Shown here: positions 6,769 to 13,428 of the stretch, one piece after another
How positions within the stretch are numbered: position 1 is the first letter of the stretch
Layout: each line of letters begins with the position of its first letter
Assembly (NCBI GenBank): GCA_023700825.1
Contig: JAMPYE010000015.1
Location: 1-20,817, forward strand
Origin: Thermoanaerobaculia bacterium
Lineage (GTDB): Bacteria; Acidobacteriota; Thermoanaerobaculia; Gp7-AA8
DNA length: 20,817 nt
Direction of reading: 5' to 3'
Made by a program: the position numbers and the translations under genes
The notes under the pieces: model-generated
Seen by the model: only the letters and a program-made list of their open reading frames with translations
The model's database searches: none
Told to the model about the DNA's origin: nothing

Positions 6769-7419
6769 ATGGATGAGCTGAAAGCACCGGAAGCCGGGCA
6801 GGGGTCCTCACCCGAACAACCCGCCGAGTTGACGGCTGCGGAGGAGGAGACGCCGCTGGCGCTCCCTCGCTGGGTGGCGCCCGCGATCGGCCTCGCGCTC
6901 GTCGCGATCGCGGCGATGGCAGTCTGGACCGGTTTCCGGCCGCGGACACGTCCCGAAGCGAGGCTCGTCATCACGGAGCCCGCGGTGTCGCGGTCGACCG
7001 GGATGCCGGAAGACAGCGGTGGGGCGCCGGGTAATCCGGAGCCCGGAGCATCGCGTATGGTTCAGAGTGAGTCCGGCGGTGCCGTGCCGGATGCGCAGCC
7101 ACTCCCCGAGGGTGAGCTGCCGCGGATCACGATCGAAGGGAACCAGGCCGGGGTGACGCAGACTTCGAGCGTGGAAGTGCGACGGGGGATTGCGTTCGAT
7201 GCCGACCGGCCCGACGCGATCGTCTACGTGAACGACCTGCCGATCGGCGACGCGGGACAATACTCCGCGAAGGACCAGGCTTACGAATTCGCGCAGGAGG
7301 GGACGTTTAACGTCAGGGTCGTCGCAAAGGACGGGACGGAGGCGCGCTTCGTCGTGGTTGCGACGGCGGCCGCGCAGACCGACGTCTTGATGATCCGGGT
7401 GCGGCTGGCCAGGATCTGA
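6769..7419 (+). CDS. Single-pass membrane protein with periplasmic beta-rich domain, unknown function
   Basis: A 216-residue protein. Residues 1-33 are an acidic cytoplasmic tail and 35-54 one transmembrane helix (WVAPAIGLALVAIAAMAVW). Residues 57-125 are a Pro/Gly/Glu-rich linker typical of disordered periplasmic stretches. Residues 126-216 form a beta-rich domain (SVEVRRGIAFDADRPDAIVY, then TFNVRVVAKDGTEARFVVVA). Topology is probably N-in, C-out. No enzyme motif is present. The ATG at 6769 is 5 bp after the previous stop, so it is most likely translated from the same mRNA. The C-terminal domain resembles small Ig-like or PEGA-like modules, but I cannot assign a family. Confidence 0.75.
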   Translation: MDELKAPEAGQGSSPEQPAELTAAEEETPLALPRWVAPAIGLALVAIAAMAVWTGFRPRTRPEARLVITEPAVSRSTGMPEDSGGAPGNPEPGASRMVQSESGGAVPDAQPLPEGELPRITIEGNQAGVTQTSSVEVRRGIAFDADRPDAIVYVNDLPIGDAGQYSAKDQAYEFAQEGTFNVRVVAKDGTEARFVVVATAAAQTDVLMIRVRLARI

Positions 7420-7449
7420 CCGCGCTGCACTTCGCAGGTTCCGGAGGGG

Positions 7450-7641
7450 TTACTCCGCGACGGGGACGGTGAAGGGCTCGACCTCGGCGTTCTCGGTCAG
7501 GACCTCGAACGATTCCTCGTCTCCGGGTCCGTTCGCCTTCTCAACCTTGCGCTGGGCGCGCTTGGCGGCCTTCTCGGCCTGCTTCTCGCGTTTTCCCTGC
7601 TCTCTCTGGCGCTTCGTGAACGATACGGTTGGTCGGCTCAA
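7450..7641 (-). CDS. Small basic coiled protein, 63 residues, TTG start
   Basis: The protein begins (M)SRPTVSFTKRQREQGKREKQ, continues as a Lys/Arg/Ala/Glu-rich helix to about residue 36, and ends in an acidic tail (DEESFEVLTENAEVEPF). A longer frame to ATG 7695 exists, but the TTG at 7641 has a near-perfect Shine-Dalgarno and the sequence upstream looks non-coding, so I choose TTG. The charge pattern suggests a nucleic-acid- or ribosome-associated peptide; that is inference. I recall similar short proteins with this N-terminal block in Acidobacteria-type genomes but cannot verify it. It lies beyond the cold shock gene's terminator and so is separately transcribed. Confidence 0.7.
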   Translation of the reverse strand: MSRPTVSFTKRQREQGKREKQAEKAAKRAQRKVEKANGPGDEESFEVLTENAEVEPFTVPVAE

Positions 7642-7648
7642 TCTCGAT

Positions 7649-7654
7649 ACCTCC
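7649..7654 (-). promoter_or_regulatory. Shine-Dalgarno that decides the TTG start at 7641
   Basis: The minus strand reads GGGGGAGGT here. GGAGGT ends 7 nt before the TTG, which is ideal spacing. The alternative ATG at 7695 has no comparable site. Confidence 0.75.
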
Positions 7655-7693
7655 CCCGCGGTCCGAACGCACGTCGGATTTGCAGGCAATGTC

Positions 7694-7723
7694 AAAAAGA
7701 AGGGGCAGGATTGCTCCTGCCCC
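7694..7723 (-). terminator. Intrinsic terminator of the cold shock gene
   Basis: On the minus strand GGGGCAGGA, loop GCAA, TCCTGCCCC (7702-7723) forms a perfect 9-bp stem, followed by TTCTTTTTG (T-run at 7694-7698). It lies 24 bp after the csp stop codon. Confidence 0.92.
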
Positions 7724-7746
7724 CCCAGAAACGCTCGTTGCGGAGC

Positions 7747-7950
7747 TTAAACGGTGGTGACGTTCGAAGCCTGGAGGCCCTTGGGGCCGCGCACGACATC
7801 GAATTCAACCGCTGCGCCCTCGGGAAGCGAGCGGAAGCCCGCGCCCTGGATCGCCGAGAAATGGACGAAGACATCTTCTCCATTTTCGCTGGTGATAAAG
7901 CCGAAGCCCTTGGCGTCGTTGAACCACTTCACGTTACCGGATGTTCTCAT
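7747..7950 (-). CDS. Cold shock protein (CspA family)
   Basis: A 67-residue single cold shock domain with the OB fold. RNP1 is KGFGFI (residues 14-19) and RNP2 is VFVHF (27-31); the end GPKGLQASNVT is also typical. It binds single-stranded RNA and DNA and acts as an RNA chaperone in the cytoplasm. AAGGAGA (7957-7963) lies 6 nt before the ATG. A perfect terminator follows, so the gene is monocistronic. The 220 bp upstream to the SUKH gene contain no other gene and presumably hold the promoter and leader; I could not pick out a convincing -35/-10 pair. CspA-type genes are often regulated through long leaders, but nothing specific is visible here. Confidence 0.97.
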   Translation of the reverse strand: MRTSGNVKWFNDAKGFGFITSENGEDVFVHFSAIQGAGFRSLPEGAAVEFDVVRGPKGLQASNVTTV

Positions 7951-8170
7951 TGTGTATCTCCTTTCTGTGTTGCCTCAGGAGATTCAGAACATCGCAGTTC
8001 GTCTCGAGCTGGCAAATCACTAATGCGACGACTAACCGCCCGGCCCCTCCCCGAATTCCAGACGGGGGACTGATTGCGACGTCGCGTTGCGTCCCGGGCC
8101 CGAAAATCGCCGGAAGCCGGCCCTCGCGGCAAGGTCCGACTCGAGGGAGCCTCGGTCCGGCGCCTCCACG

Positions 8171-8896
8171 TCAACGCTCGCCCGGCGCGCCCTCGTCGTC
8201 ATCGTTCGATCTCCTCCCCGCGGGGCGCAGCGATTCGAGGAGAATCTCCGAGAGCGACCTTCGGGCCGGCGAGCTCTCGATCATTGGAACGAGAGCGTCC
8301 TCGTGAAGCTCGTCGAAGCCGTCCTGGTGATAGAAGAGAGATCCGAATCGCCCTTCCCGGTCGAAGTAGACGTAGGTGTGGCCCTCCAACCCCGGGTCGC
8401 TCGAGACCCAACCGACGCAGGTGTACGCGTCGTCGATCGCGGCGAGCTCCGCGGCGGAGATGCAGCCGCTGGCGGGATCGAACTCGAAGCGGTCGTTTCC
8501 CCAGCAGGCGCTCATCATCCTGGTGAGGCCCGGGGAGACGATCGCCTCGTACCGAGGAACCTCCGGGTCGTGCATCCTGCGCAGCAGCTCCCGCGCGGAG
8601 AAGATGGATAGCTCGCCAGCCGGTCCGCCGCCGCGCAGCATCCCGAGCGTCGTATAGAACTCTGCGAGCTCCTCAGGGAGCGCCGAGCCGACAGCGTCGC
8701 CGAGCCCGCGGATCTCGGCGGGAGTCGCGAGCTCGCCGGTGCGGATGAGCGCGCCGTACTTCCGGAGATGCTCCTCGAAGGTGTCTTCCCGGCCGCCTTT
8801 GCCGGCCAGGTATGCGTGGTAGTCGCGCCGGCGCGCCGTCTCCGCGTCGTTCCAGATCGCGACGAGCTCGAGGATCTCTCTGGTTCGGAGCGGCAT
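8171..8896 (-). CDS. SUKH (SMI1/KNR4-like) domain protein
   Basis: A 241-residue cytoplasmic protein. Residues about 60-200 carry SUKH hallmarks: a helix ending LPEELAEFYTTLG, then a glycine-rich turn, ELSIFSARELLR, and later the WVSSDPGLEGHTYVYFDREGR strands before a C-terminal acidic tail (NDDDEG). SUKH proteins are frequently immunity proteins against polymorphic or contact-dependent toxins, but many stand-alone copies have no known toxin. No toxin gene, Rhs repeat or secretion locus is near, so an immunity role is unproven. GGAGA 6-10 nt before ATG 8896 supports the start. It is flanked by a terminator for the EF-G-like gene upstream, so it has its own promoter. A weak TATCCT -10 candidate lies at 8942-8947. 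Confidence 0.8.
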   Translation of the reverse strand: MPLRTREILELVAIWNDAETARRRDYHAYLAGKGGREDTFEEHLRKYGALIRTGELATPAEIRGLGDAVGSALPEELAEFYTTLGMLRGGGPAGELSIFSARELLRRMHDPEVPRYEAIVSPGLTRMMSACWGNDRFEFDPASGCISAAELAAIDDAYTCVGWVSSDPGLEGHTYVYFDREGRFGSLFYHQDGFDELHEDALVPMIESSPARRSLSEILLESLRPAGRRSNDDDEGAPGER

Positions 8897-8973
8897 GCAA
8901 TTCTCCGCCGATGGGTCAATCGATTTCAGCGAAACGCTTCGAGGATACCGCAGAGGGGTCAGGCGTTCGAGAC

Positions 8974-9004
8974 AACAAGAAAGGCGCGGCCCGAAGGCCG
9001 CGCC
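8974..9004 (-). terminator. Intrinsic terminator of the EF-G-like gene
   Basis: Perfect 9-bp stem GGCGCGGCC (8983-8991), loop CGAA, GGCCGCGCC (8996-9004). On the minus strand it is followed by TTTCTTGTTG, a broken T-tract. It lies 47 bp after the stop at 9051. Confidence 0.85.
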
Positions 9005-9050
9005 TGGAGTGATGCGCCGGAGGAGTTGCGCCCGGCCCGTTCGTGGTTCG

Positions 9051-11150
9051 TCAGGCGTGCTCGGCTGCCTTGTCCGCCTTCGCCTTCTGTGCCTCGGCGA
9101 TGATCTTGTCCTGCAGATGGCGGGGCACTTCCTCGTAATGCGAGTACTCCATGTGGAAGCTGCCGCGACCCTGGGTGATCGAGCGGAGCGTGGAGCCGTA
9201 CGTCAGCATCTCGGACAGGGGCACCTGCGCGTGGATGACCTGCGCGTCGTCCTCGGCGTCCATGCCCGCGACCCGCCCGCGGCGCGACGTGAGGTCGCCC
9301 ATGAGGTCGCCCATGTACTCGCTCGGCGCGTAGAGGTCGACCTGCATGATCGGCTCGAGCAGCGTCGCACCCGCCTTCGACATGCCGTCCTGGAACGCGA
9401 GGCTTGCCGCGATCTTGAACGCCATTTCCGACGAGTCGACGTCGTGGTACTGCCCGTCCGTGAGGCGGACGCGGAAGTCGACGACCGGGAAGCCGGCGAG
9501 GTAGCCCTTCACGCGGGCCTCCTGCATTCCCTTTTCCACGGCCGGGATGTACTGCCTCGGGATCGATCCGCCGAAGATGTCGTCGACGAACTCGAAGTCC
9601 TGACCCCGCGGGAGCGGCTCCATCGTGATCTTGCAATCGGCGAACTGGCCGTGGCCGCCCGACTGCTTCTTGTGGCGTCCGTGGGCCTCCGTCGCCCGGG
9701 TGATCGTCTCGCGGTACGGGACCTTCGGGGGATGCAGGATGACGTCGACGCCGTACTTCCTCTTCAGCTTGCCGATGACGACTTCGACGTGAAGCTGTCC
9801 CTGCCCCGAGATGAGGAACTCCTTGGTCTGTTCCTCGCGGCCGAACCGGATCGTCGGGTCCTCTTCCATCAGCCTCGTGATCGCGGTCGAGAGCTTGTCG
9901 TCGTCTCCCTTGGACTTGGGCTCGATGGCGAACGAGATCGAGTTCTCGGGATACTTGATGTGCGGGATGAGGATCGGGTGCTCTTTCGACGCCAGCGTGT
10001 CGCCGGTGTGCGAGTCCTTGAGCTTCGCGACGGCGCCGATGTCGCCGGCGTGAAGCTCGGGCACGTGCGTGAAGGTCTTACCCTGCACGGCCTGCAGCTT
10101 GCCGAGGCGCTCGTCGTGGCCCTTGGTCGCGTTCTTGTAGGCGGTGTCGGACTTGAGCGTGCCCGAGAAGATGCGGAAGAGCGAGACCTGCCCGGAGAAC
10201 GGGTCGGAGGTCGTCTTGAAGATCAGTGCCGAGGGGAAGGCGTTGTCGTTGCAGTCGAAGCTGATCTCGCTGCCGTCCTCGGCCGTTCCCGTGATCTTGC
10301 CGCGCCCGTCGGCGGCGGGGAGCATCTCGACGATCGCGTCGAGGATCGCGTGGCCACCGATGTTGTGCGACGAGGAGGCGCAGACGACCGGGAAGATCTC
10401 GTGCGCCGCGATCTCGCGCTTGAGGCCGTCGATGAGCTCTTCGCGGGTGAGCGAGCCCTGCTCGAAGAACTTCTCCATGAGCGTGTCGTCGCCTTCGGCG
10501 ACCTTCTCGACGAGCTTCTCGTGCCACTCGTCGGCCTGCTGCTTCATGTCGGCCGGGATGTCGACGACCTCGTGCTTGCCCGAAGAGTCAGCCGCGTACT
10601 TCCAGGCCTTCATCGAGATGAGGTCGACCGTCCCCGAGAAGTCCTTCTCTTCACCGATGGGGATGTGGATCGGGACGACGTTCTTGCCGAACTTCCTCTG
10701 CAGCGACTCGAGAGCGCGGGTGAACGAGGCGCGCTCGCGGTCGAGCTTGTTGACGACGATGAGTCGCGGGAGCTCGAACTCCTCGGCGAACTTCCAGACC
10801 TTCTCGGTCGAGACTTCGACCCCGGTGACCGCGCTCACGACCACGGCGGCGGAGTCGGCGACGCGCATCGCGCTCTTCGCCTCCATGATGAAGATCCCGA
10901 ATCCGGGAGTGTCGATCAGGTTGATCTTCCGGCCCTTCCATTCGGCCCAGGCGACCGCGGTGGAGATCGAGTGCTTCCGGTCGATTTCGTCCTGGTCGAA
11001 GTCGGTGACGGTGCTGCCGTCGTTGATCGATCCGAGGCGGGTGGTCGCTCCGGCGTTGAAGAGCAGCTGAGAGACCAGCGTCGTCTTCCCCGTATCGTTG
11101 TGTCCGACGACGGCGAGGTTGCGGATCTCGGCAGCGGAGTAGGTTTTCAT
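9051..11150 (-). CDS. EF-G-like translational GTPase (EF-G-2/FusA2 type paralogue)
   Basis: A 699-residue five-domain EF-G homologue. G1 is GHNDTGKT (residues 16-23), G3 DTPGF (80-84) and G4 NKLD (134-137). Later blocks such as GQGQLHVEVVIGKLKRKYGV, KKQSGGHGQFAD and HYEEVPRHLQDKI are EF-G domains III-V. Unlike canonical EF-G, the catalytic His after DTPG is Phe84, and the ERGITI switch-I motif is replaced by RKHSIST. The same style of change (DAPGY) occurs, from memory, in Thermus EF-G-2. It is therefore a paralogue, not the main elongation factor; its cellular role is unsettled, with ribosome-dependent GTPase activity reported for some relatives. GAGGAGA precedes ATG 11150. It is divergent from a Ser/Thr kinase, and EF-G-type proteins are kinase targets in some bacteria, so a link is conceivable. 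Confidence 0.93.
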   Translation of the reverse strand: MKTYSAAEIRNLAVVGHNDTGKTTLVSQLLFNAGATTRLGSINDGSTVTDFDQDEIDRKHSISTAVAWAEWKGRKINLIDTPGFGIFIMEAKSAMRVADSAAVVVSAVTGVEVSTEKVWKFAEEFELPRLIVVNKLDRERASFTRALESLQRKFGKNVVPIHIPIGEEKDFSGTVDLISMKAWKYAADSSGKHEVVDIPADMKQQADEWHEKLVEKVAEGDDTLMEKFFEQGSLTREELIDGLKREIAAHEIFPVVCASSSHNIGGHAILDAIVEMLPAADGRGKITGTAEDGSEISFDCNDNAFPSALIFKTTSDPFSGQVSLFRIFSGTLKSDTAYKNATKGHDERLGKLQAVQGKTFTHVPELHAGDIGAVAKLKDSHTGDTLASKEHPILIPHIKYPENSISFAIEPKSKGDDDKLSTAITRLMEEDPTIRFGREEQTKEFLISGQGQLHVEVVIGKLKRKYGVDVILHPPKVPYRETITRATEAHGRHKKQSGGHGQFADCKITMEPLPRGQDFEFVDDIFGGSIPRQYIPAVEKGMQEARVKGYLAGFPVVDFRVRLTDGQYHDVDSSEMAFKIAASLAFQDGMSKAGATLLEPIMQVDLYAPSEYMGDLMGDLTSRRGRVAGMDAEDDAQVIHAQVPLSEMLTYGSTLRSITQGRGSFHMEYSHYEEVPRHLQDKIIAEAQKAKADKAAEHA

Positions 11151-11190
11151 GGGCTCTCCTCTGAGGGGGGGATTCAAATTCGCGGCGCCA

Positions 11191-11218
11191 ATCATATCCC
11201 GCGCCCGCTCGCTGTCGA
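11191..11218 (-). promoter_or_regulatory. Predicted promoter of the EF-G-like gene
   Basis: On the minus strand TCGACA (11213-11218; five of six -35 bases), a 16-bp spacer and TATGAT (11191-11196; five of six -10 bases). The start would fall near 11184, giving a leader of about 34 nt that contains the Shine-Dalgarno. Confidence 0.6.
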
Positions 11219-11220
11219 CT

Positions 11221-11234
11221 GTGAGCAAGCTCAC
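11221..11234. promoter_or_regulatory. Operator-like palindrome in the divergent intergenic region
   Basis: GTGAGC-AA-GCTCAC has perfect 6-bp arms around a 2-bp centre. It sits immediately upstream of the EF-G-like gene's -35 and between the two divergent promoters. That placement suits a dimeric regulator acting on one or both genes. No regulator gene is adjacent. Confidence 0.45.
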
Positions 11235-11252
11235 GCCGACGGCGCGGGCCGG

Positions 11253-11260
11253 TATATCAT
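11253..11260 (+). promoter_or_regulatory. Possible -10 region for the Ser/Thr kinase gene
   Basis: TATATCAT contains two overlapping -10-like hexamers, TATATC and TATCAT, about 37-44 bp before the ATG at 11297. No good -35 is seen upstream, where the palindrome at 11221-11234 lies instead. Confidence 0.4.
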
Positions 11261-11296
11261 TCGAGGCACTTCGGGGGACCCGCCGCGGGCACGCCA

Positions 11297-13261
11297 ATGA
11301 CCAGTCAGGAACCCGGCTCGAAGAGGCTGGGCAGGTACGAGATCGTAAGGGAGCTCGGCAAGGGGGCGATGGGAGTCGTCTACCTGGCCCGCGACCCCGT
11401 CATCGGGCGGCTCGTGGCGCTCAAGACGATCCGGTTCGGCCTGTCGGCCGACGCCGAGGAAGAGCGCGAGTTCCAGGAACGGTTCGTCCGCGAAGCGCAG
11501 GCGACGGGGATCCTCAACCACCCGTCGATCGTCACCGTGCACGACCTGGGGCAGGACAGCGCGAATCAGGTGTCGTTCATCGCGATGGAGTTCGTCGAGG
11601 GGACGAACCTGCGCGAGTTGATTCAGCGGCGCGAGGTGCCTCCCTGGCACGACCTGGCCGAGCTGCTCGCCCAGGTCGCCGAGGCGCTCGATTTCGCCCA
11701 CCTGAAGGGAATCGTCCACCGCGACGTCAAGCCGGCGAACATCATCATTTGCGCCGGCCTTCGCGCCAAGATCACCGATTTCGGCATCGCGAAGATCGCG
11801 TCGAACTCGGCGAACCTCACTTCCACGGGACAGTTTCTCGGGACGCCGAACTACATGGCGCCCGAACAGGTCAAAGGGCAGCCGGTCGATGGCCGGACCG
11901 ATCTCTTCTCCCTGGGAGTGCTGCTCTACGAAGCGCTCACGGGGAAGAAGCCGTTTGCCGGCGACTCGCTCACGGCAATCTCCTACAAGATCGTGCACGA
12001 GCCGTTCACCGCGCCGAGGCGGGTCGACGGGAGGATTCCGCAGGGATTCGAGCCGATTCTGTCGAAATGCCTCGCGAAAGAGCCGGCGCTTCGGTACCAG
12101 AGGGGGCGCGATCTCGCCGCCGATCTCCGGCGCCTCTCTGAGACGCTGGCTGCCGAGAGCGCTGCCGCCGCGAGGGTCGCCGGGCCTGGCGCGACGCTGG
12201 TAGATCAGGCGGGGATTCCGACCATGCAGCTCGATCCGGGACGAACGATCGAGTTGCAAGTCCCCGGCTTTTCCGACGTCGAGGCGGATTTGCCCCCGGC
12301 CGCGGCCGCGCCGAAGGACGACTCGACGCCCATCAGCGGGGTGAGGCGCATCCCCGTCGCGGCGTCCGAGCCGACGCCGTCCGATCGTGCCCGGGCGTGG
12401 TGGCGCGCCGTCGTCGCGCTGCTGCGCACGAAAGTGCCGCTTCCGATGGCTCTCGGCGTGCCGGGCGTTCTTCTGTTGGCGTTCGGAATCGTGTCGATCG
12501 TTCTCTACTCGAAGATCGTGCCTCTTCCTCCGCACGACCCGACGCTCGACTACCAGCTGGCAACCCGGCGCGCGAAGAAGGCCGAAGCCGAGAGCCTCTA
12601 CACGAAAGGGGACGTCGAGGGCGCGCTCGCGAAATACCGCGAGATCGTGGCGACGACGCCTAACGCGGCGTGGGCCAGCCGTCGTATCCGTGAGATCGAG
12701 CGGATGCTCAAGTACGACGCGCGGCAACGACAGCTGTTCGAGCTCGCGGGGCGGAAGTTCGACGCCGCCAAATCGGTGTTCGACCAGGGTGACTACGAGC
12801 GTGCGCGCGGCATGTTCGAGGAATCGTTCCGCCTCGACCCGAGCAACCCGAACGACCCGGGGCGGCACATCCGCCTGAGCGAAGAGCGGCTCATGATCCA
12901 GCGGCTCGCCAGAATCAAGGGTGTCGTGCCTCCCGAAGGCAAGGCCGGTATTCTCTTCCGGCTGAGCAGCCCGACCAACGACGGTCAGGTCGTCGTGCTC
13001 GTCGACAAGAAACAGATCCTCCGCGAGGCGCTATGGGAAGAGGGAACGGGGATGGCGCAGCGGAGGGTGCCGCGAAACGTCGTTGCGTACCGCAGCATCG
13101 ATCCCTCGGCGGCGCAGATCGTCGTCGAGATCACGATCCCGGGGTGGAAGTTCCGCGAGACCCGCACGCTCGACGTGACGACCGTGGCCGGAAACGTCTA
13201 CCGGATCGGCGTGACGCTCGACCGCAACACGAGAAGGCTCGACATCAGTCTCTCGGAGTGA
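11297..13261 (+). CDS. Transmembrane Hanks-type Ser/Thr protein kinase with extracytoplasmic helical-repeat region
   Basis: A 654-residue protein with an N-terminal kinase domain (about 13-285): glycine loop GKGAMG (21-26), Lys43, catalytic loop HRDVKPAN (141-148), DFG (161-163), and GTPNYMAPEQ. All key residues are present, so it should be active. A linker follows, then one transmembrane helix (about 384-404). The outer part starts with TPR-like helices (KAEAESLYTKGDVEGALAKY and KSVFDQGDYERARGMFEESF, about 425-545) and ends in a beta-rich domain (about 550-654) with features of PEGA-like domains (GWKFRETRTLDVTTVAGNVY). It probably senses or binds something in the periplasm and phosphorylates cytoplasmic targets. 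No PP2C phosphatase lies nearby. The start ATG has only a weak upstream purine run. It is divergent from the EF-G-like gene. Confidence 0.95.
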   Translation: MTSQEPGSKRLGRYEIVRELGKGAMGVVYLARDPVIGRLVALKTIRFGLSADAEEEREFQERFVREAQATGILNHPSIVTVHDLGQDSANQVSFIAMEFVEGTNLRELIQRREVPPWHDLAELLAQVAEALDFAHLKGIVHRDVKPANIIICAGLRAKITDFGIAKIASNSANLTSTGQFLGTPNYMAPEQVKGQPVDGRTDLFSLGVLLYEALTGKKPFAGDSLTAISYKIVHEPFTAPRRVDGRIPQGFEPILSKCLAKEPALRYQRGRDLAADLRRLSETLAAESAAAARVAGPGATLVDQAGIPTMQLDPGRTIELQVPGFSDVEADLPPAAAAPKDDSTPISGVRRIPVAASEPTPSDRARAWWRAVVALLRTKVPLPMALGVPGVLLLAFGIVSIVLYSKIVPLPPHDPTLDYQLATRRAKKAEAESLYTKGDVEGALAKYREIVATTPNAAWASRRIREIERMLKYDARQRQLFELAGRKFDAAKSVFDQGDYERARGMFEESFRLDPSNPNDPGRHIRLSEERLMIQRLARIKGVVPPEGKAGILFRLSSPTNDGQVVVLVDKKQILREALWEEGTGMAQRRVPRNVVAYRSIDPSAAQIVVEITIPGWKFRETRTLDVTTVAGNVYRIGVTLDRNTRRLDISLSE

Positions 13262-13309
13262 CGAGATAGGCGATTCCTCGGGGCCGAGCTTGAAGAGTTC
13301 AGACACGAG

Positions 13310-13358
13310 TCAGGTTAGGCCTGGAGGATCCTGCGGGGACAACCCAGGCCGAACCTGA
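13310..13358. repeat. Long dyad between convergent genes
   Basis: TCAGGTTAGGCCTGG (13310-13324) and CCAGGCCGAACCTGA (13344-13358) are reverse complements at 14 of 15 positions, with a 19-nt loop. No T-tract follows on either strand, so it is not a textbook terminator. It lies between the kinase stop and the tldE-like stop and overlaps the end of a 37-codon ORF. Confidence 0.7.
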
Positions 13359-13428
13359 AAAGTCCGGCCGCAAGGACGAGAGAAGTGTCGCGCGAGAGTT
13401 GCCGTCGCGTGAATCGACCACCCGTCAC
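13315..13428 (-). CDS. 37-codon ORF resembling a twin-arginine signal peptide (remnant or small peptide)
   Basis: A GTG start overlaps the tldE-like stop as GTGA, the same 4-bp coupling seen between the two genes before it. The peptide contains TRRQLSRDTSLVLAAGLF, which looks like a Tat signal: twin Arg in a T-R-R-x-L context followed by a short hydrophobic stretch. It then reads RFGLGCPRRILQA and stops. There is no room downstream for a full protein before the convergent kinase gene, and no other frame continues it. It may be the leftover N-terminus of a lost exported protein, a true small peptide, or chance. Its single Cys and position after a TldD/E-like pair make a peptide substrate imaginable, but nothing supports that directly. 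Confidence 0.3.
   Translation of the reverse strand: MTGGRFTRRQLSRDTSLVLAAGLFRFGLGCPRRILQA

Noticed and set aside
8895..11300. 801-codon plus-strand open frame
   Set aside because: It is antisense to the EF-G-like gene and its Arg/Asp/Leu/Val-rich product has no motif. G+C-rich genes often leave the opposite strand open.
13286..13358. Plus-strand short peptide over the dyad (TTG, about 22 codons)
   Set aside because: No Shine-Dalgarno and no hydrophobic or toxin-like features. It mostly reflects the dyad sequence.
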